From contig NC_088917.1 of NCBI RefSeq assembly GCF_963576675.1, positions 18,938,001 through 19,002,000 on the forward strand: a stretch of DNA of 64,000 nucleotides. Direction: 5' to 3'. The position numbers were made by a program, and so were the translations under genes. The DNA is from Euphorbia lathyris (lineage: Eukaryota > Streptophyta > Magnoliopsida > Malpighiales > Euphorbiaceae). How positions within the stretch are numbered: the first letter of the stretch is position 1; every line of letters begins with the position of its first letter. Below the pieces are notes generated by a model. The model ran no database searches. It was given only the letters and a program-made list of their open reading frames with translations, and was not told the origin of the DNA. Positions 45,464-56,031 of this stretch are shown piece by piece.

Positions 45464-48400
45464 GGAATAATTTTAGAAACAATCCATGTTGTTTTGCTTT
45501 TTTAAAAAGAAGATTAACGTTCTCATTATTAGCAAAATCAAGAAATTTCTAGGTTGAAACTGTCAATTTGACCATTTATGATCTTAAAATAGAAAATTTC
45601 AAAAATTAAATTTGGTTACTGCTACATATATCATGGAACCACGTTTTCGATTTTCAAAATTATCAGTTCTCTCTTTAAACATTCATTTTCTCTCTCATAA
45701 CCAAACAACCCTTAAATGATCTTAAACTCAAAAGTTGAAGAATTAAAGTTTCTTATAATATCATTAATTCTTGGAATTATTCTATTTTAAGGTTATCAAC
45801 GGTCACCCTAAAAGTGTCAATTTAAAAATTATTGATTTTGCTAACGGACAACAATCCTCTTTTTGAAAAAAAAAACAACCACAGAAAACTATTTACAAAA
45901 TCAGTAAAATCACAAAAGTTATTTTTAGAATTATTCTTATATTATATTACAGATGACAAGTGATAAGTGATAAGTGATGGAGTGAGTATTGAATAGATGA
46001 GCCAATGAAAGTTAATCCGAGTGGTAAGGTGTCGAATCTTTGATTGTTAGGTTTGAGAATCGATTCTCCCACTCTATAAAAAAGTATTGAATTGATGAGT
46101 TGTAAAAATAAGACCTAATACACAAATAACCCCTGAACTTGTCCAAATGTTGCAATTGTCCCCTCCAACTTTCAATTATAACAACTTACCCCTTTAACTT
46201 GTCCAATTGTAAAACATAACCTCAAATTGGGAATTTTTTTTATCCTGTACTTGAAGCAACCGTAAAAACATTTTTTCGGATTCGTATTACGCCAAATATA
46301 TGATTATCACACTCCACGAGCGTTGCATCTTTTGTATTTCACGTGTTTCTTCAATTGCAGTCAATGTCAGCAATTTGGGGTTATGTTTTACAACAGGAAT
46401 TTTCACATACACCTTAATGAGCAAGTGGATTTGCTCATTCACTGTTAGATATAAGCTTATTAAATCTAAGCCTCAAGATGCTTTGAATCTCCACCTTAGG
46501 ATTCTGATAAGCCTAGATCTAACGGTGAATGAACAAATTCTACGTGCTCATTAAGGTGCATGTGATCAAGACTGTGTTTTACAATTGGACAAGTTTGAGG
46601 GGTTATGTTTTACAATTGGACAAATTTGAAGGTGTTACAATTGAAAGTTCGGGTGGAAACTTGCAACATTTGGACAAGTTCAGGGGGTTATTTGTGTATT
46701 AGGCCTAAAAATAATTCAATTTTCTACCGAGTCAGACCAATTAAGCAGCCATATTTCATCAGATTGCACCTCAAACACCCACTGTCAGTGAATTCTAGAT
46801 TGTTATTAAATTGCAGGATAGAGGCAAGACAGAACCACCCCTCTCAAGAGTGATTTCCGGCCACCGACAGTGTGACGGCATCCCGTACTTCTTACCTCTA
46901 TCTCTACATGACTGTTATTTTCGTGTTACTCTGTTATTTTTATTTTTGAAATAATTTTTGCTACTTTTATTAAAATCCGATAATTTACCATCATATCCTC
47001 CGGAATCTGAATGGACCTTGTTATACACCATACAATTGCCGAAGAAGCCTTCATCTAAGCCCAAAACTTTCCTCATATCCAAACCAATACACATATCAAT
47101 CAGCCTATTTCCTTTCCCTTTAATTTTGCTTATACGCGCCCAAAAAAGTCCGGCTAGCGCTTGAAACGGTGTCGCTACACTTAAACCGGTGGTTCGAGCC
47201 GTGGTTATGCAGGCTCGGACCATTGGATCCGTGAACCGAAAAGAAATGGTCGTGTGGCGGGTGGCGGAAACCGCATTTCTAGTCTCGATTGTTGATTTGT
47301 AGTAATTGATTAAGTCGGTGTAACTCCGGTGGCCGAAATTGTTGTTTCCGTGTCCCCGGGAAGGCAAGGGGTGGCAGAGAGGTGGAGTCATGATTTTTCT
47401 GCCTAAGGTTATATCTGCCCAAGCCTTTATGAACATGGTTACACAAGATGGATCAGCCAATAAATGGAAACAGCTCAGACCAATTGCTAATCCACCTTCT
47501 TCAAATTCAGTAATCTGAAAAAAAAAAAAAAAATCAGATGCTAATTTTTTATTTTAGTTTGAACCTAAAAAAAAAAAATCACAAATCATAAGTAGACGTA
47601 TGCAGTATTTCACTTTTGAATATTTTAATTTAATAAAAAAATATTAATTTATATACTAAGTTACTATTCAAAATCTATTATAAATGCAAACAAAAAATTA
47701 AGAGTTAGATCTCAGTTTAGGCAGAAAAATATATTTCCGATTTTTTGGTGTTTGTTTGCTTTAGGAAAATAAGTCAACAGAAAATTTTAGGTTAGTCAAC
47801 ATAAAATTATATGAAGAAAGTGAGGAAAATGTTTTATAGCTTTCCGATTTTTTCAGTTCGCGACTCATCAGACCCCCTTAAATAGATTTTCTTCTAATTA
47901 AAACTCCATAAAATAGAAAAAACTTTTAATCTATAATTATTCACCTTAAAAAAAATTTTGCTAACATTTTTAACTTAAAAATCAATTATAAATATACACA
48001 ATATATGAGTGATTAACATTTTACATATATTTATATTAGGCCTAATACACGAATAACCCCTGAACTTATCCAAATATTGCAACTGTCCTCCCCCCCCCCC
48101 CCCCCCCCCAACTTTCGATTGTAACAACTTACCCTTCAAACTTGTCCAATTATAAAACATAACCCCTCAAACTTGTCCAATTGTAAAACATAACTCCAAA
48201 TTGTGATTTTTTTTTATCCCGTACTTGAAGCAACCGTAAAAACGTTTCTCTAGATTCGTATCACGCCATGAAATCTTTAATGGAGCTATTTTTCCACATA
48301 AACACTTTTCCACCCCATAATATCCTAAAACTTTGAATCAAGAAATAACTAAAAGTAATAACAAAAAGAAGACCGTTAGGTTGAAGAATAAGTTGAAGAA

Positions 48401-49650
48401 TTGGGGATTTGGTTACTTAAATACTGATTTTTTGGGGGTCCAAAGATCTGATTATCACATTCCACGAGCGTTGCAGCTTTTGTATTTCACGTGTTTCTTC
48501 AATTGCAGTCCATGTCAGCAATTTGGGGTTCTGTTTTACAATTGGACAAATTTGAGGGGTTATGTTTTACAATTGGACAAGTTTGAGGGGTAAGTTGTTA
48601 CAATTAAAAGTTGAGGAGATAGTTGCAATATTTAAATAAGTTCAGGAGGTTATTTGTGTATTATGCCTTTATATTAATTATATGTGTATATACATTATAA
48701 TCTGTTTTTTTTGTCTCGGTATTATCGATTTTAAAATGAACAATAATTTCTTAATCCATCAATTTCGGTTAATTTATTTTTCTACCAGTTTTGTGCAGTG
48801 CTAATGAGAAAATAAAATATCCATTTGGTTCTAATTTTCGTAGCTATTTTTTACTTTTTCATTTCTAATAATAGAATATAAATTTTATTTTTTTATGATT
48901 GAAAAACAACTACTTATAATTATTTTGAAAAGAAAATTAGTTAACATCTACTGGTTAACAATAACAGTAAACATGAACAGTTAAACAAAGTAGGTCCAAA
49001 TACATTTACCTGGATATAAAAAGTGGACCAAAAATAAGGTTTATGAAACATATCCTCCCAGTAAATAAGGTTAAGCTCCTTGTCCGAATCTACTTTATCC
49101 AACCAATCATCTAAGCTCCCTTTTAATTTAGCCCCCACCATTCTTACTCCTGCATCATTGCACTTTACCATCCATTTTTCCCCCTTTTCGTCTTTCACTA
49201 ACCTACCTGTAGTGGCGGAACAGAATAAAAAACTCGAAAGGTTAGTGGACAAAAATTTAGTAAGAAAGAAAGACTTTTTGAGATTAAGAATCAGCGATAG
49301 AATAATTCACTGCTAGTTTCATAGTACTAGCAAATATGTCGCAAAATCTAAAACTAACCAAATTACCGACAAAAAATTTATTTTTACTGACAGCATTCTG
49401 CGTAGAGGGACTAATTCCACTCCCTACCTGTCACTATAGGAAAACATGTCAGCATTTCAGATAGAGATATTCTTAGCTTCTTAGTTGTTTCTCCGACATC
49501 TCTTCCTCCCGGAGTTCTGTAATAATACAATATTCGTAGATGGTTCGGTTCCATTGTCCGGTCCAAAACCGATAACGGGAAGGATTTTCCTGGTTGCACA
49601 GGGTCTGAACTTACAACTGTTAGTTTACATGTATATGTGAAATCATCCAT
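44888..49650 (-). CDS. BAHD acyltransferase-family protein, ECERIFERUM 2/26-like
   Basis: Four exons on the minus strand: 49650-49428, 49206-49010, 47514-46989, 45264-44888. All splice sites are GT-AG and phases 1, 0 and 1 close, giving about 440 residues, normal for BAHD proteins. The N-terminus reads MDDFTYTCKLTVVSSDPVQP. The BAHD catalytic motif HxxxD is present as HLLAD (His157, Asp161; codon near 47466). The second family motif, DFGWG, is missing where expected before VLVLPSPSGG; loss of DFGWG, and the N-terminal pattern, resemble the CER2/CER26 clade, which acts with fatty-acid elongation in wax synthesis in the ER. That role is inferred. The last intron boundary (46989/45264) could also be read as a MULE-type insertion, since GATAATTT occurs on both sides, but the splice model is in frame. 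No lesion seen. Confidence 0.75.
45386..45459. repeat. (AT)n microsatellite
   Basis: About 37 uninterrupted AT units in the last intron of the BAHD gene. Confidence 0.95.
45460..45950. mobile_element. Probable degenerate MITE in the BAHD intron
   Basis: Imperfect inverted ends (GCAAAATCAAGAAATTT and AAATTATTGATTTTGC). The inner part, around 45660-45800, resembles 52900-53070 and the end of the window (63930-64000). Confidence 0.5.
46002..46082 (+). mobile_element. Minimal tRNA-like retroposon (SINE-like) with 17-bp target duplication
   Basis: 81 bp flanked by AGTATTGAATAGATGAG (45985-46001) and a copy with one change (46083-46099). Inside, TTAATCCGAGTGGT resembles an A box and AGAATCGATTCTCCC a B box of RNA polymerase III genes, spaced as in a tRNA; the end is TATAAAAAA. 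Structure and duplication fit a retroposed tRNA-derived RNA. Confidence 0.6.
46111..46705. mobile_element. MITE family H, copy 1 (BAHD intron 3), with nested MITE G
   Basis: Ends AGRCCTAATACACAAATAACCCC and inverse, with AAAAATA at both flanks. Inner TIRs carry repeats of CAATTGGACAAGTTTGAGG. A family G MITE (46394-46574) is inserted in it. Confidence 0.8.
46394..46574. mobile_element. 181-bp MITE family G, copy 2
   Basis: Same arms as 33531-33712, with perfect 10-bp duplication TGTTTTACAA (46384-46393, 46575-46584). Confidence 0.85.
48038..48667. mobile_element. MITE family H, copy 2 (BAHD intron 2)
   Basis: Starts AGGCCTAATACACGAATAACC, ends in the inverse, flanked by TTATATT. Contains a run of about 20 C at 48090-48109. 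Closely related to 46111-46705, without the nested element. Confidence 0.8.
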
Positions 49651-49885
49651 TTTTAGGATATAGTTTATTTTTTATTTTTGATGCAATTTATAGCTGCTAA
49701 AGATTATGGAATTAGTGACCTTGTTTTGTGCTTAATTGAATCTAGTTTTATGGAAATGGTAATTTCATGATTACCTAATTAATGCTACTTTGTTGGCATT
49801 TTTATTGGAAGATAATTAATTAGTTCTTAACGAAATAAAAAATCCTAATTAAGTGTTTAATTGTAATTCTCTCCTTATATATAAA

Positions 49886-50720
49886 GGCTAATTACTAATC
49901 TAGCCTATTTGAAGGGGTCCATTAACATATTTAACCCACTTTGCTTCCATCTCACCAAATTAGACACTTTCATCCACTTTGGACAAGAATACCCTTATTT
50001 CAATTCACCTTCTTCCTTGGACTCTCAACATCTTCTTCCAAACCGACGAAAAGACGGTGGTTTATAGAGAGAAGAGATTATGTTTCATTCAACCTTTGAA
50101 GAATTAGTGTCTGCGGAAGAGGATTAGGATGGAAAGCTCAAAAAATGAGAAAGAAAAAAAATCTAACAATTGAACTGCTGCGATGTTGCATTTGTGCGCA
50201 TCTGCAACAAGAGTTGTCGCATTTGTGATGAAATGCGACAACTTTTATCGCATTTGTGACGAGATACGATAACTGTTGTCACATTTGTGACGAAATGTGA
50301 CAAAGTTCGTCACAAATACGATAACAATGGAGAAAAAATTATGAAAATTGAGAAAATTGAAACTATACCATTACAGATGAAGAAAGAGATAAGACCAGTG
50401 AGAAAAACAGACGTATAAACTAAAAACATACCATTTCTACGGGAAATTGAACATAATACTTTAATAATCTCAAAAATCGCTAACGATTGGTATCATAAAT
50501 TGAAAAAGATGAACCGAAGAAGAAGAAAAAGAAGGAGAAGAAGCGGACAAGGCGGAAGAAGAAGAAGAAGAAGCGGGAGCAGGAGCATATGGGTAGATCG
50601 AATAGAACTAAGGATAATTTTGTCCAAAATGGATGAAAGTGTCTAATTTAGTGAGATGGAAGCAAAGTAGGTTAGACATGTAAATGGATCCCTTTAGTTG
50701 GACTAGATTTGTAATTTACC
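49886..50720. mobile_element. Non-autonomous derivative of the large MULE (element D)
   Basis: 835 bp with inverted ends of about 115 bp, starting GGCTAATTACTAATCTAG. These match 30760-30875 (right end of the large MULE) over the whole TIR at roughly 80% by eye, including ACCCACTTTGCTTCCAT-like and TTTGGACAA blocks. The interior has the TGCGACA/GCATTTGTG palindromic repeats but no gene. Flanks share TATATATA. Confidence 0.82.
50165..50330. repeat. Palindromic TGCGACA array 5, in element D
   Basis: About five units of TCGCATTTGTGACGAAATGCGACA-type (written in parts: TCGCATTTGTGACG, AAATGCGACA), a variant of arrays 1-4 with a changed loop. Confidence 0.75.
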
Positions 50721-52733
50721 GTATATATAGTATTATAATTAGGGATAAAGTCGAAATTTGACTATTATTTTTCAGAAAGTGTCTATGGTATGAAATAGTA
50801 AACCTTTAATATTTTAAAATAATATCAATTTTTACTCATATTTAAAAAAAAAAAATTAGTGAGCTAGTTTTCTTGTTATTTGCTTGCCGCATTGAATATT
50901 TCCGATAAGTATATTGATAAACTAAAGTAGTTTTATCCATTTTGACAAGTGGTTTGTAACTGCATTATTGGTTCGATTAGGATGCTTTGAATCTCCACCT
51001 TAGGATTCTAATAAGTTTAGATCTAACGCTGAATGAGCAAATTCTATATGCTTATTAAGATGCATGTGATCAAGATTGATCTTCTAATTGAAACTCTTGG
51101 TAATAGATTGTTCATAATTAGTAATACAATAAACATTTTAAATATAATTGTTATATGGAAAGTTCGATGTGATAGTTAAATGAGTCCAATAACAGTAAAA
51201 TAAATAATTCAATTTTTTTATTTGCAGGGTATATTTAATCTTAATTGGAAGTATAAATATGCATTTTCCGGCGTAAATTTATTGATCAACCACTAAGCAC
51301 TGCCAAAAACAAGTATTTAAAACAAAATATCAGAACAGTCATTTACAACCAAACAAAAATTTATCCTTTCACAAAAAAAAAAAAAAAGTTCTCAATAAAA
51401 TAAAAAATTAAATTCTGAACCGAAATTTAAATGCTAAATATTATAATGTAATTTTTTGATAAATATAAAAATAAGTGTTAAATTTAAAATATTAATTAAT
51501 AATGTAGTTATATTTATTTTACTAAATTAGATGATTCATCTTTTTTTATGCAATGTCATTATAGAAAATATTGGAGTTTATTTCTCTTAATTCAGAGTCT
51601 CCCAAACGTGATTCAGCCTTGCCTATATTAAAAAATCTCAAGACATTGCCATCACCAATTGATTGGAAAGGGTTGTCTAACTTACTAGACTCCTCACCAA
51701 ATCAGTATTGGATAAAATGATAATCCACAGATTTGATCTTAGTGAAAATCCAATAATGGAAAAGGGATAAGGTTATGTCTGAACTATTGAACTTGAGAAG
51801 AAGTCGTAGTCCTAGTGAAGTTATGAGCTTTAAAAGAAGTTGTACCGCTTCTCAAGTTATTTTCACCGATTGAAGTTGTAACATTTAGGATCCGTTTGTT
51901 TCAGCTGTTTGCTGTTACTGATAGATAATAGATATTAGTTGTTTTTTCTGAAAAAAAGCAACTGTTTCGGAATTTTACTAAATACTTTTTTTATCTCCGG
52001 TTTAATATTGTGTGCAAGGATAGGCCTAATTTTATATCAACAAGTGGGATCTGTGCCTGTAAAAGAAATGATGTTTAGCAGGTCTAATTTGTATCAGAAT
52101 ATAATCTTCTTCTGATTATCTTATGAATTTGGCTGATTATTAGTTAAATGGTTGCTTGATTTTGGCCTTCAAACCAAAATAATTCGTATATCCTTGTGGC
52201 CAGAGGAAGAACTAAAAATATTTAGAATTGTATATGATGTTTAAATGATGTGAATGTGTTTTAAAATGTAATACAGCTGGTTGGCATGAAGAGTTCATAC
52301 CCATTTGCAGGTCGAAGCCCCTGGCCACCGGAACCATCTCTACCATAGATGGTTGCCTGCTCCCGAACCGTTGTAACTACCTTATTATGAATGGTTTCAG
52401 CCATCTGTTTTCAATAAATTAAGGTTGAGAGTGGTTAATTAATCTATTGAGTTTGTATTTAATTACAAAATCTAACTTGATTAATATATGATAGACGATA
52501 AATTTCTATAAGTTTGTATAAAACAACTCAATCTTACTTTTATAGTCCAAATTTAGTTTAATTTTGAGAAGTTTTATGTTGGTACGTAAAAATTGACTCT
52601 GGACCACTTAGATGATAATATGTGTATATGTGGAAAAAAATTTGAGCAGGTTCGATTTAGCAAATTTTTTTTTACGCATGTAAAATCAGCTCTTCCAACG
52701 AACGAATCATGTATTCACCACTGTCCATTTTGC
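50721..52733. other. AT-rich intergenic DNA with repeat fragments
   Basis: Contains a partial family G MITE (50978-51083) and a dispersed repeat (52555-52725, see 61484-61655). A 47-codon open frame on the minus strand (52404-52261, MAETIHNKVVTTVREQ..) is protein-like but unrecognised. Nothing else. Confidence 0.45.
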
Positions 52734-53145
52734 GGGTAAATTACATCCATGACCACTGGATTTTACTCATTTTAATATTGTGGCAACTGAACTTCAATTC
52801 TTAACGGTATTGTCTACCGAACTTCACACTTTTTAATATCGATGGCTACTCAACTTTAACATATTTTGAAACCACATTTTATTTTTCAAAATCACATTTT
52901 TGTGAGCTTTCACTCTCTAAAAATTCATTATCTCTCCTAACTAAAAAACATCTAAATGACCTCAAAACGAAAATTTTCAATAATTAAAGTTCTTTAGAAT
53001 ATCATTAGTTCTTCGAATTTTTTATTTTGAGACTGTCAATGGTCGTTTTGAGGTGTTGAGTGGTCACCGGTGTTAAAAAATGTAAAATTTAATAGCCACA
53101 ATGTAAAATTGAGTAAAGTTCAGGGGTTATGGATGTAATTTACCC
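52734..53145. mobile_element. MULE-type MITE with 10-bp target duplication
   Basis: GGGTAAATTACATCCATGACC and inverse; duplication TCCATTTTGC (52724-52733, 53146-53155). The first 13 bases equal those of E1. The interior is like 45560-45810. Confidence 0.88.
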
Positions 53146-53657
53146 TCCATTTTGCTATAAGACAATCTTACCGGTCCATCTTTCCATTGCAAGTTGCCTC
53201 TTTAGGAAGATCAGAAGAAACAACTTCATTTGGCATTAATGGGTGCACTACTGTTATTTAATGACTTTAGAATAAGGGGTTAACAAGTTGCCTAATTTTA
53301 ATGAAGAGTTGTTTAATGCAGCTAGATATTTTATTGAATGCAATGGATAAAATAAGAGTTATTTAAAACTTATGAAAGTTGAGTGAGAACAGTTAGAGTT
53401 TTGGGCAGAAATAACATATGAAAGTTCATGACACAGTTGGAGTTTTAGGCTAAATATTGATTGCGTCTATCTACGCTCACCTCACTAATTTGATATTAGT
53501 AAATCTGTGTGCAGTTTTTTGACGTTAGCTAAAGTTCTTTTGATACTTGAGATAAAACAGAAAATGAGATCAAAAGAGAGATCCAAGACTTATGACCTCA
53601 CTCTGATGTTAAAGTTAACGGAGTTGAGAAAGGTTGATACTGAGAAATATGCAATTA

Positions 53658-54213
53658 CAGTAAAATCTCTATAAATTAATAATGTTGGGACTATGAAATT
53701 TTATTAATTTATAGATATATTAATTAATCAATAAATTAATAATTATTAATTTATATCATGCAAAATTCAATTGAGGATGACGGTGAGGATGATTCGGTAC
53801 TTTTGGAACCAGTCACAAAAAAGGAAGCAATTATAGCATCAACCACTCTTTACAATTTTTTGTTACAATTTGACAAGAGTACACAAGAACTTTTAAATCA
53901 CGGAGGATAGTTAGTTAGAGATGAAATTCAACTAGATTTAAATTTGAAGAAAAAGCAAAGTACTATAGACTCATATTTTGCTAAATTATCTTAAGTATAT
54001 ATCTATATATACTTGACATATGTATTTAAGAAATTATTAATTTATAGAGATAATAAAACAATGTATTTATAAAGGGTTGTTCCAAAAAATTATTATCTTA
54101 TTAATTTATTAAAATTGATCATTTTTTCAACCGGCCCAAGTTGGGACCAGAAGAAATTATTATTTTAAAGAGATTATTAATTTATCGAGTATTAATTTAT
54201 GAAGGTTTTACTG
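53658..54213 (+). mobile_element. Pogo/Emigrant-like (Tc1/mariner) element, deleted
   Basis: Inverted ends CAGTAAAATCTCTATAAATT and AATTTAT..TTTTACTG within a TA target duplication. TIRs of this type belong to the pogo-like Emigrant/Lemi1 group. It keeps the end of the transposase gene only. Confidence 0.8.
53755..53993 (+). pseudogene. Pogo-like transposase C-terminal remnant
   Basis: Frame reads EDDGEDDSVLLEPVTKKEAI, TTLYNFLLQFDKSTQELL, then TAG at about 53908, then KKKQSTIDSYFAKLS and a natural stop. QxTIxxYF tails are typical of plant pogo-like (CENP-B related) transposases. The DDE core is gone. Confidence 0.7.
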
Positions 54214-54215
54214 TA

Positions 54216-54917
54216 GTTGTGCATGAATATATATGTACCTTTAGCTGCATTGCAGTCTATTCTATTTATAAGTGTGTTAGGGGTAAATTTGGTAGTCTAA
54301 CAGATACGTACTAAGTCAACTCATGAACACATGTTTGCCTTTGAATGGGGAATGTTCGTGGGAAGCTAGTGACCGTTTGCGTTTCAAAACTATCATCCCA
54401 TGATTCCAATACGTTTGTGTGATTTTGAAACTCTTGTTCTATCATTCTGCGTGACTTAGCAGTTATGTACTACGCAAATCCGTTTCAAAATGTGGTAAGT
54501 GAAGTTTTTTTTATATAATTGTGAATTTCTAAGTTCGAAGCTCGTCAGACACTCTTTAAATGGATCATCTTTCAATTAATTTTTTTTATATACGTTAATA
54601 TTTAAATTCGAAATCTAATTTAAGCGATTTGAAATTTTTAATCATTCAAACCAATTTTAATCGATTGATAACGTTGAAAAATAGCAATATGTATATTAAT
54701 TATTAAAATTGGATGAGATTAAAGTTTTTGTCAAGTCCATCTATTAAATATTTAATTGGTCATACAATGTCCAAAATTTTAATATTTCGTGGGAAAGGAT
54801 GGTTGGGTGGGAGCTGACAGTTCATCAATTTAATACTCAGATTTCCAACTTATCCACTTGTCAATTTCTTGTCTTTCTTTTATGGGATAACTTTCAATTT
54901 GTCCCCCGTTACATATT
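54216..54917. other. Intergenic, no gene seen
   Basis: AT-rich, no supportable feature. Confidence 0.4.
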
Positions 54918-55710
54918 TGATACGAATCGAAATCGTCTTAGAGTTTTAATCGTAAACTAACAAAAAATATTTCTTCTCTAGTTAAACTAGAAGGAGTCAA
55001 TCCCGGTTTTATAGACTAAATCCATAGGAATAATGAAATCCTCATTATTGAAGGTAAAAACCTTAACAAAAGCTTCTTAAAGAAGATGATTAATTTGATT
55101 GATGAAAAGTTAGGGATTACAAAGGAAAGAGATGAATTTATATCATCTCAAAATCTAACTAACAAATTACAATAAAGGACAAATCACTTAACTTAGGATA
55201 AAGATAAAGGGGTGGTATGGTTGTAAATATGGAGTGACATAGATTGTAAATAGAGAGTGACAGTATTGTAAATAAGGAGGAAGTTGGAGTAAAGAGCAAG
55301 TTCATTAAAATGAATCCACGCGGAGCGTGGATTGGTTTTTGAACTTTTCTCCAGATCATTCCTTCTTTCACGCGGAGCGTGTTTTTCCCCAAGCGGAGCG
55401 TGCCCAATCCAAGTCCCGCGTAGGTGACCTCCTAGACTTTTCTCCGGATCAATCCTCATTCACGCGGAGCGTGCCTTCCCTCAAGCGGAGCATGCCCACT
55501 CCAAGCGGATCGTGGATTGACTGTTGAACTCTTCTCCGGATCAAACCTTCCTTCACGCGGAGCGTGCTTTAATCCACACGGAGCGTGCTTGAGCTGTTGA
55601 GCTGTTGTGTGGCACTGTTTTGGCCTCTTTACTCGCTTGTTGCTTGTGCTTGGTTCTTCCTCCGACTTCCCTCGTCTGGACCCGATCCTCCAAGGAGATG
55701 CCCCGCATCA
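54918..55710 (-). repeat. LTR of element F (left) with CACGCGGAGCGTG motif array
   Basis: Holds eight copies of CACGCGGAGCGTG or close variants between 55317 and 55590; the motif is itself an inverted repeat CACGC/GCGTG. Confidence 0.88.
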
Positions 55711-56031
55711 TACACTCTCTTTAAAAAGAACTTGACCCCAAGTTGCTTGCCACGCATTGATGAGACGTGTTCATTTTGAGCGGACCCAAGCCCTTAAATC
55801 GAACCAAGGTGTTGTTCGAGATGAATTCAAGAAGTCCACTCCACATATTGCCGGATTCACCATCTCCTCATGAGCTTCTCCCTATATCTCAAAAAGTGCC
55901 TCACCCCAGACTTCATCTTCTGTGGTACTCATCTCCCAATCCCCACAAATATCGAATGCTCTACCCACATCGAATGGTATGTCTTGGCGAAGCTTGTCAA
56001 ACCACTTCCCAATAAATGCTTGGATGGTCTT

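Noticed and set aside
46915..46988. Extension of BAHD exon 3 to a stop (FNKSSKNYF)
   Set aside because: It runs past a GT donor at 46988 into intron; the spliced reading continues the conserved protein.
54918..55710. Short ORFs with repeated Arg/Ser-rich residues in the F LTR
   Set aside because: Produced by the CACGCGGAGCGTG motif array in a non-coding LTR.
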